Below are positions 55,701-64,000 of a DNA stretch of 64,000 bases, piece by piece. A program made the translations under genes and the position numbers. A model generated the notes under the pieces. That model saw nothing but the letters and a program-made list of their open reading frames with translations, ran no database searches and was not told where the DNA came from. The DNA comes from Malus domestica (taxonomy: Eukaryota > Streptophyta > Magnoliopsida > Rosales > Rosaceae), in contig NC_091671.1 in NCBI RefSeq assembly GCF_042453785.1, positions 39,075,001 to 39,139,000 of the forward strand, read 5' to 3'. How positions within the stretch are numbered: position 1 is the first letter of the stretch; each line of letters starts with the position of its first letter.

Positions 55701-58700
55701 CTCCTCCATCTGTTAGAGATGGACATGACTGGATACCAGAGGCATTTTTTTCACCCAAGTATTCATTTGGATAGGAAATTGAACTTGGATCATTCCCTGT
55801 TTTTTTATTTTCAACCTCTTTCACCACATCAAACCTAAGACAAAGAAATACAGAGCAATAGAGATTAAGAAAAGTACTTGCCTAAAAGTCCATCAGGTAA
55901 AGACACTGAGTGCAAAAATCAGTACCAAAACACCTCTATAATAATGGAAGGAAAAAAAAAGAATATACAAATTTAGAAACAAGGCATTAACTTACAAAAT
56001 AGGAAAAGGTGGAGGGGACTCGTGAAATATGAACAAGAAACAATGAACTATCAAATTCTATGGCAAAACTATACTACTGAACAAAAGCTTACATGTCATT
56101 GATTTCTCTAGCATCTTGAACACGGGGTTCCAAAGCCTCAACTTTCTCACTGCAGCCCTCTCCACCATAATGAAGTGGACTAGCCTCGTTGAAAGGTGAA
56201 ACTTCAGAAATATCATGGATGGTGCCTGATACAGGAGGATTTATGCTCTTCAAAGTATGCTCCGAAGTATCACATTCAATATCAGGATTTTCTGCTTCAC
56301 AGTGGCTCAATTCATCTTTGTCTTTGCTTTTGTCCTTCGTAGGCAACTCATCAATTGAACTTTCAATATGCCGAATACCAGCCTCTCCTCTGTCCATATT
56401 AGGCGATAAATGCCCTGGACTTCCCATAATGTGACAACCAGAAGCACCACCACCAAGATCTTTACCAGCAACATGGTATCCAAAATCTGGTGATTCATCA
56501 ATAGAACATTCATGATTTTGGGTGTTCGGACTCTCATTTTTTTTATCAGCAACCACTTCCACAACCGATTTAGCATTTTCCTCCAAGACTACAGGATTTA
56601 AACTGGTAGAGAATCCAGAAGCATCAACCCCTGAAGCTTTATTGCCCAAAGAGTCTTCACTCTGCAGTACCAATCCAGTCCCTGTATTACTTTCTACAGT
56701 AATAGCAGGGCATGTACTTGTGAAAGAAAGATGACAACCAACAGTAGACGTCTTGGCAACTGAAGATTCATAATTACATCTATCATCTTCAGCAACATTA
56801 GCTGACATGGCTTCTAGAGCGCGATGAAGACGCTTAGATGGAGGTAAAACAGCTTCGCCATCAACTGAGCAACTAAATGATTGGTCTTTCTTGGTGTTCC
56901 ATAGCTGAGGTTCGTTTCCCAAAATGTGAGTGCAACCTCCGGAAGGTGAAATATTATCCAAAACTTCATTTACCACAGATAAGTCCCTATCAGAAGGACA
57001 ATTTTCCTCACAATTTGATGATGTGCTGACTGGCCCCAGTGGATTGAGTACAACTTCCTTCTGACTTTCTTCAGTGTGTGCAAAGCTATCTACTTCCTCG
57101 TGAGCAGAACATGGTTTGCCCATTCGCACCCTGGCTCGTTTCACTAATGGTAGGTGCTCATCTCCATCTTCCTTGGAGGAATTTCCATTCATCTTCCCAC
57201 AATCATTCTGCATAGTTTGATTACTACTTTGTTTTACCTCCAAAATTGTTTCCTTGTCCACCATAGCAATAGGGTCAGCTGCATCATTAGAAATTCGTTT
57301 TCTGTTTGGCTTCCTTTTCTTCTTGATAACAACTGCCTTTATTTGGAGATCAAGTGCTTTGACCAACTCAGCATCGCCATCCAAGAATTTGGCAACAGCC
57401 TCTGAGTGTTCACCTTTACAACCAGAATCAATAGCACTGCCTTCATTTAGACTAAATGTGTCAGAATCAACTGTCACAACTTCAGAACCATTATATTCAA
57501 TACAACCATTTGAAACAAAAGCAGCTGAATTCACATCATCACACTCAGAGGCATCAGGTGATTTCCGTATTCGTTTATTCCTTCTTAGACATCTATCCCG
57601 AACTACGTTACCAGATACTTCCCCAGCATTCTTGTCATCATCATCACATGACATTCTTGAGTTGCGTACTCTACGTGATTCCATCCTGGATGAATGTCTT
57701 GACCTACGAGCTGGTGCTTCCTTTTTCAGTGAGACACAACTCCGTGATCGCAAGTCTCTTGATCTCTTTCTTGAAGAGTAGGTCACTGGAAGAGGTGTTT
57801 CAGTAACCATTGCTGTTGCAGCAGGTTCCTTGATTAAGGCTTCCTTATCGTGCATAGCATCTACTTGTTCAGTTGCTGAAGCGTCCTGTACAGAAACACT
57901 TGGCTCATTTCTATTTGTTGACTGTGAAGATTTAGAATGTGAATCCAGAATTGCTTCAGGAGCTTCTGACTGATCCTTTGCACACAAGTTCGACAAAGAG
58001 TCCACTGTGTTCCTTCCATTTGCAGTGGATTTGAAGTCATCAACTTGGTCCGCTTTCTTCATTTTATCATAAATATCAATAATCTCTTGGACTGCACGAA
58101 CAAAATCAGCTCCGTGACGCTTGCCCAGAAGAGACTGTTTCTTCTCATCGGTAAATGCCTCGACGTCTGCAGGGTGGCAGAACGCTCTGCATAACAAAAA
58201 CACTCAATAGAATAAGACAAACAGCAAGCTAATACCAAATCAGACTCATAGTGCACAGATACAGAATCAGTTGGATTAGTTAGGTCAACATCAACACAAT
58301 CAAAAGGGCATGTGATGCAACATATATTGATATATATTGGTGAGCAACCTTATATTAACCAAGAATGTACTAGTTTATGATATTCATATTTCATTATTGA
58401 TTGATTTAGCATTTATTAAGCCTCACAATTTCCATGTTTTTAAGATAATTTCCATCATTCCCATAATCTTTACCGGTATTCCCTTTTGTATGTAACCAGA
58501 GCATATGGAGTTCTCAGGATCCACAACTTTAAAGGCCAGAATCTGAGCTTACAATCATTCACCCACAATTCACAAAGCCCTCTGGGATGAAAAAAAATGC
58601 ACACACGCACATAAATGCAAGGATACTCCTGTGTACATCCACATGAACAATACAAGTAAAGGGAAAGAAGAGATACTATCCTAGTGTATCAAATATAATT

Positions 58701-61505
58701 ATATGCAACAAGTAGATAAATTAACTCATCCTTCATCATCAAAGGCTATGGAAACATATTTACACAAGTCTTGCATGTTACGACACAATTAAGATAGGAA
58801 CAAATACACCCGGTATCAAACATGCTTTACAATTTATTACCAGAAGTCCAAGAGTGAACCCTGGATAGAGTATATTACATTCCAGTCTTACCCAAAAGGA
58901 ACAGCATTCATCACTAACATCTCCCGTAGCTCAACCCACCCAAGTTAAATGCCTATAAACATATATATAGGGAAATATCGTCTTTCCAGAATGTCCAGCA
59001 TGTTTGCTGCTAGATTGTCAACAGGGACCGATCAGGTTGTTACTTGATTGTGCAGTTCAGATTAAAAGTCTTGCAACATAGGATATTTGACAAGAGAACA
59101 TTACCCTATATATGATATAAATTAAAATAGAAATTCTTCCTCCTTTCAAAAGCTTCACCTCAAAGCAAGGAGAGAAAAAAAAACAGTAAGGTCCCAAACA
59201 AATCCTCACTTATCGCTCTAACAATGGGTACAGAAAATCACACCCACCTTACATCATTCAGTGCCAAACAATAAAATTTACTACAGATTTAAAAACCAAT
59301 CAGAAACTAACAAGCATTCATTATGGAAAACATCTTGCCCTATTACCATCATAATGTAATAATTACTAGCAGATTTGTTATGTTATTTTTATTTCAAAGG
59401 CAGATTTTTCCAAGCATAATTCAAAGGTGTGGACAGCAATTTCAAGTGTGGTCATTGTAACTGCTATTCAGCCAATTCTACATGCATATTTCTACATTTG
59501 TGGAAAAATAGGAAACAGAATGAAATATTCTCAGTGGGAGAACTAAATCCAGGAAAGTAGATTACACAGTATTTACATGTATCAAAACAGTAGATGCAAC
59601 ATATACTGGAGTCCATCCAATAAAATATCACAATCAAATCTAGAATTCAACTCACGGCCTCAAACTATGCTACTCAAAACTGACAAGATATACCGTAACC
59701 CACAATATCAGTAAACAATAGTCCTCCAAAAGCTTTGTTTTCCCCAATGTGGGACTATTGAGTAAAGGTTTCTATCCTTGGAGGGTGAATATGAAACTTT
59801 CTCATTTTAGTCCAATATTTGCAAGTTTTACCAACTATTTGTATCATTAGACATAGGGTATAAAAGACAAAGAGACTAGTAAGATTCAGAAACTCTTCAA
59901 CTTACGGGTGACTAAACCAGTATAAGCAACCCATCTTTGAATTTTGGCATAACAATAAAACCTCAGATCGTGAATTAAACCAACCACTAAATCCATCCCA
60001 TTTCTATCGATATATGTTAAATAATTCTTATTTTAAGGTTTAATTATGATATGAAACCAATTAAATAAACCAACTGAAAACAAGAGAGAGAAACTACATG
60101 CTAAAGAAAGTAAGAGAAAAAATTCGAATCAACTAAACCACTTTACTATAATGCGTCAGCTTAATTAAATAATTAATTATACTCTCATCTTTTGCAGAAC
60201 ATTGTTGGTGCATTCAAAGGAATGACGAATTAAAAGTTACTTATTGACCTTGTCACTGTACCTATCCAAATGACCATGTTTTATCCTGACTTAATGGAAT
60301 AGGATAAGGTCCATAACTAATAACAATAAATCCCAAGTAACGAACAGGTTTTGGCTGTTATTACACACCATTTTCTAGTGCCATCGCTTTTCAGTCAGAG
60401 GCAGTCTACAGAAAAATTTCCACAACTAGAGTCTAGTACACCATCTTCACGTACTACTAATTAAACAAGGAGGACCAAAATGAAGGACAGGCACAATAAC
60501 AGTGGTAGTGATTTTAAATTCACCAAATACATATATACAGTCTAGTCTAGCAACACAAGTTAGGATACCAAGTACCAATTTTAAAAGACAAGAACGATGT
60601 AATCAGCTTCATTCTTAAAAACACAGTACAAACATAGTAATCATACCTTACTCAAACAACATGACATCATATTATCATAAAGTACAAAGTTAACTTCCAT
60701 CAGTAAGTCTGATCTGAAAGGAAAGTCATAACCAATCAATTATAGACTTGCACAACAGTGGAAACCACCACCATTGATGTTAGTTAAAGTTAATCAAGAA
60801 AGCATTAAGGACTTACATCTGTTGGGTTCCAAAGAAGAAGACTAGTACTTTCTTCCAATCAGCAGAGTAGCCCCACTTCTCCGGTTCACTTACCTGCAAT
60901 CAGAAACTAAATTGATAAGCATTCGCACTGAACATAAACACAGACACCATTTTCTGCATTCCCATTTGGATTCACGGAAAGCAAGTCCGGTGACCAAAGC
61001 ATGCGAAGAATCAAAACCAATGCAAAGGCTACACTTTCATAGCCACTGTGCAGAAGAATCACAATTATATATATAGGATGAAGGGAGCTTCCAACTCCGA
61101 ATACCAAAAATAAAGAAAAATAACAAAATCCCAAACAATAGAATTGCCAAACCGAAATATTTACTCAATGAAATTAAACATAGAAATTGAAACTGAAATT
61201 TTCAGATCCAGAAAGAAAACCACCCATCCAAGAAGTATTCAACACAGTATCAAACTAACTAAGCTTGCAAAAAGCACAAAAACGCTAACCAGAGCATATT
61301 CCTCTACTGGGTAGTCGCCTTACCTCGGCATATGGCATAAATAAAGCGAGAAATAGTTCAATTTTTTTGGAAAAAGACTTACGGTAGCCGGCCAAGCAGG
61401 GAAGCCTTTGACTTTAGCAAGAACAAGATCGCCGACCTTCCATTGGCGGCGAGCAGCGGCGGCCTGAGCGGCCTTGCTAGCTCCTTTCCTCCGGCTGGGC
61501 GCCAT
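52782..61505 (-). CDS. HUA2-like protein (PWWP plus CID domains)
   Basis: Eleven exons on the minus strand: 61383-61505, 60817-60893, 56093-58186, 55375-55834, 54922-55030, 54694-54806, 54338-54525, 53779-54256, 53251-53683, 52974-53153, 52782-52807. They total 4281 nt, or 1426 residues. An N-terminal PWWP domain (WKVGDLVLAKVKGFPAWPAT at 22-41, continuing into EKWGYSADWKKVLVFFFGTQ) should bind histone-tail or DNA. A long disordered, charged region follows, with a basic NLS-like KKKRKPNRKR. An RPR/CID-type RNA polymerase II C-terminal-domain-binding fold spans about 880-1030 (FETMLGTLTRTKESIGRATR to LKLWSERRIVPESII). The tail is Pro-rich with a PPPPPP run, ending SYWRPR. HUA2 family proteins act in the nucleus in transcription and pre-mRNA processing of flowering genes such as AGAMOUS. 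Exon 3 alone encodes half the protein; intron 2 is 2.6 kb. Confidence 0.93.
58187..60816. other. Intron 2 of the HUA2-like gene
   Basis: 2.6 kb of AT-rich intron. I saw no gene or clearly bounded element in it. The TTCCCCAATGTGGGACTATT stretch near 59739 looks repeat-derived but could not be bounded. Confidence 0.4.
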
Positions 61506-62587
61506 TGAAGAACTACCGCACGCCGCTCCAATCTAATCGGGAAACCGCTATTTGAACTGAAATGAACACACGACGAACTCCGGGACGGCGGCGTGCCGCA
61601 AGCGCCCAACGAATTGAACAATCTGGCACTTCGCGGAAAATCTCCGGCGGAGATTCGCAGGCATTGAAGCACGAAGATCGATCGGCAACAGAGAGATAGA
61701 GGGAGTGACTCAGTCGAAACCCTAATTCTAGAGAGAGAGAGGGTCGGGGAGGGAGGGAGGGGGAGGAGAGAGAAACAGTATGATAGAAGAAAAGAGTTTT
61801 TATGTGGAAGAAGGGCAAACAGAGAGATGATGAGTTGGTTAGGCGAAGGGGTGACTAACGTGCGCATGGGGTGCGTAGTGTAAGTTTTGTTTTGGGCCTA
61901 GTGGTGGAGTGTGCTAACGTACGCTGGGGGTATAAGATTTCGGGTATCGCAAGGGCACTGACGTGCGAATAACACGTGACCCACCGACTGACAAATCAGT
62001 TCAGTCATATCCGATATCCGAAATCCAGCAGGCCATGCTTCCAAGTGTTCTGTTGGAAATGGGCCGACCCGAATATGTATGCATAGAAGGCCCAATACAT
62101 ATTTTTCTTTAAAACAAGTATTCTATTTTTATTTTACGATGAAGCCCACGCATTATGTGTGTAGATATTAAAAAAAATTATTTTTTTTCTTTATGATGAC
62201 ATATGTGTGAGGTTTGAGAAAAGAAACAGCAAAATTATTTTTTTTCTTTTTAAAAATGGGGACAACTGGTGGTAAGTTACGGTTATCGACCTCTTCCAGA
62301 GGCTGGGAAGACTCACAAAGACATTTCAGCCTCCTCCCAGTCACAAGTGTAGCTTCCACACCAGCAGCGAGTTTCGAACACGAAACCTCCAGTTTTTAGT
62401 TTTAAGGAAGCCTATTAATCTGTCATTTATCATTGGGTCATCAGCTAGTGGTTAAAAGAAATAGCAAAATTAGATTGTGTGAAATTGTATTACTGCTCAT
62501 AATTTTATTTTGATGAAAAAAACTAAATTGTTATAAATAAGCAAAAATTAGATAAATAACATTTGTTAAGAGCGAGAGCGAATCAGA
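61506..62587. other. HUA2 promoter side and spacer
   Basis: Immediately upstream of the HUA2 ATG the minus strand is CT-rich (GAGAGAGAGAGG-type runs on plus near 61729-61770), typical of a plant 5' leader. Beyond about 61860 nothing is recognised. Confidence 0.4.
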
Positions 62588-62839
62588 TGTAATATATCAC
62601 ACTGTTTTGTTTATTAACTATAGAAAGATTGCAGGAAAAAGAGAAATTGGAGAATGCAAAAAATATTATGACTTGTCTTTCTTTTCTTATTGCTTTTGTA
62701 TTGTATGTTTTGAGCACTAGTAGTGCTCTATTTGCTCTATTTATAAAGCAACTACCATGAAAATTTACAAAAACTTCACTATTTAGCATATGAATATTTA
62801 CTGTATACATGTGAGCAAATATTCTCACTGATTACAACA
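62588..62839 (-). repeat. LTR of a truncated LTR retrotransposon
   Basis: 252 bp with TG...CA ends on both strands. The minus strand starts TGTTGTAATCAGTGAG immediately after a purine run (CCAAGGGGGAG, 62840-62850), so it is a 3' LTR, and it contains a TATA-like TATAAATAGAGC. About 70 bp of internal sequence (CTGGGTTTTTCCAAGCAATG) remain to the right; the rest of the element is missing. Confidence 0.7.
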
Positions 62840-62920
62840 CTCCCCCTTGGATACCCACATATCAATATCAGTTACCTCGTTAAAACATTGCTTGGAAAAA
62901 CCCAGTAGAAAAAAAAATCA

Positions 62921-63548
62921 TACCGAAAGAAAAAAAGTACAACTTTACTATAATTCTAAGTTAATGAGGAAACGAAGTAAGAAGAACAAGAACAAAGAGA
63001 AGGAGGGAGAGGAGAGAATATATGGGTATTTTCTCACAGCTATTGGTGACTATTTTGTCACCTATATTTGAATAAATGAGAAAAGAATAAACGCAAGTGA
63101 ACAAGAGTATGCGCAGAAAAGAAAAATAAGCGTATAAAAATCATTTTCTTCATTTTTTTAATTTTGTTTTTAAGAAATCATATATTTTCCAAAAAAAGAA
63201 AAAAAGAATGTAAAGTAATTGAAGGGTAGATCGGTCAAAGAACAAATTCAAATATCCCCTGCCAACGTTCAGAAGCGTGAGTCCAGCGAGGCCAAACACG
63301 CCTCCGAGCTTGTTGGCGCCATCCAACCGCTCTCTCTCTCTTCTGCCACCCATTTCCAAACATTTCCACCCAAAAAATCCCAAAATTTCACAATTCTCAG
63401 CCCAAATTTCGAGTCTCCACCCGTAATCTCACCACCAACCACCGTCGCCGTCACGGAATCCGAAAAGCTTTCGTCTTTCTGACTAGAAAGGCCGTTCGTT
63501 CGTGATCCCTTAACCTGTAACTTCCGCTGTGTCAAATAATTCATAAAA
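62921..63548. other. 5' leader and promoter side of the OSCA gene
   Basis: A-rich spacer, then from about 63240 a CT-rich leader that probably belongs to the OSCA-like transcript. No other gene. Confidence 0.4.
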
Positions 63549-63862
63549 ATGGCGAATTTTCAAGATATTATGATGTCAGCAGCCATCAACATTCTGTCTG
63601 CATTCGGATTTCTGGTGGCGTTTGGTCTGCTGCGGCTGCAGCCGTTCAACGACAGAGTCTACTTTCCGAAATGGTACCTCAAGGGGATGAGGGGAAGCCC
63701 CACGAGCTCCGGCGCCACCGTCAGGAAATTCGTCAATCTGGACGCCAAAACCTACTTCAAGTTCCTCAATTGGATGCCTGCCGCGCTGCGGATGCCCGAA
63801 CCGGAGCTCATTGATCACGCCGGCCTTGATTCCGCCGCTTACATTCGGATTTATGTGCTCGG
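63549..63862 (+). CDS. OSCA/CSC1 stress-gated cation channel, first exon (partial)
   Basis: The ATG at 63549 opens a 104-codon exon ending at a GT donor (63863); the rest lies beyond the window. The protein starts MANFQDIMMSAAINILSAFG with a first transmembrane segment (ILSAFGFLVAFGLL). RLQPFNDRVYFPKWYLKG, KFVNLDAKTYFKFLNWMPAA and PEPELIDHAGLDSAAYIRIY follow, all hallmarks of the OSCA1/CSC1 (DUF221, early-responsive-to-dehydration) family. These are plasma-membrane hyperosmolality- and tension-gated calcium-permeable channels. The TAG just after the donor in the open frame is intronic. Confidence 0.93.
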
Positions 63863-64000
63863 GTAGCCAACTTCCTTCATGCTTTTGCAAATTTAAATTT
63901 TTTGAGCTAATTACGATATACGTCTTTGAGATTTGGGGTCACTTTCAAAGAGGGACCCAAAATGTCAATTTTGTAGGGTCACTAAAGTATTAACGATTCA

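Noticed and set aside
1..64000. CRISPR array, operon or prokaryotic system
   Set aside because: The tandem repeats have no spacer pattern, and the genes are intron-rich eukaryotic genes.

Overview
This is plant nuclear DNA, almost certainly from a eudicot. Genes are split by GT-AG introns, AT-rich spacers are long, and the protein families are plant-specific (PORR, DVL/RTFL, HUA2, OSCA). The repeat mix (Au-type SINEs, RTE LINEs with a (TTG)n tail, copia elements, and a gag-less LTR-type element carrying a proline-rich coiled-coil ORF) suggests Rosaceae, perhaps apple or pear. That placement is inference from familiarity, not a database result.

Layout. 1-11.3 kb is repeat-dominated: a MITE, a long foldback element with a solo LTR in one arm, a decayed copia retrotransposon on the minus strand, and the 3' part of an L1-type LINE. 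12.7-13.2 kb holds a secreted eight-cysteine LTP-like protein with a histidine-rich insert (minus). 14.7-15.9 kb is a single-exon PORR organellar RNA-binding protein (minus). 16.7-20.8 kb is a 13-exon CNNM/DUF21-CBS membrane protein (plus). 23.3-35.8 kb is a CUE-domain coiled-coil protein (plus); its sixth coding intron is swollen by an 8.3-kb composite of RTE and LARD-like DNA, flanked by a perfect 19-bp target-site duplication. 36-40 kb carries a MITE and a 1.5-kb Mutator-like element. At 40.3-40.5 kb is a 51-codon DVL/RTFL peptide gene (minus), easily missed because it is so short. 45.2-47.8 kb is an Au SINE split by an internally deleted copia element. 48.1-50.4 kb is a six-exon glutathione peroxidase (minus). 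52.8-61.5 kb is an 11-exon HUA2-like PWWP/CID gene (minus). The first exon of an OSCA/CSC1 stress-gated channel gene starts at 63,549 and runs off the window.

The host genes are functionally unrelated housekeeping, regulatory and stress genes, as is normal for a plant chromosome; there is no operon-like logic. The main interest is the transposon stratigraphy: several insertions keep exact target-site duplications, so the ancestral sequence and order of events can be read directly. Exon coordinates for the spliced genes come from reading splice sites by hand; each spliced CDS was checked to be a multiple of three.
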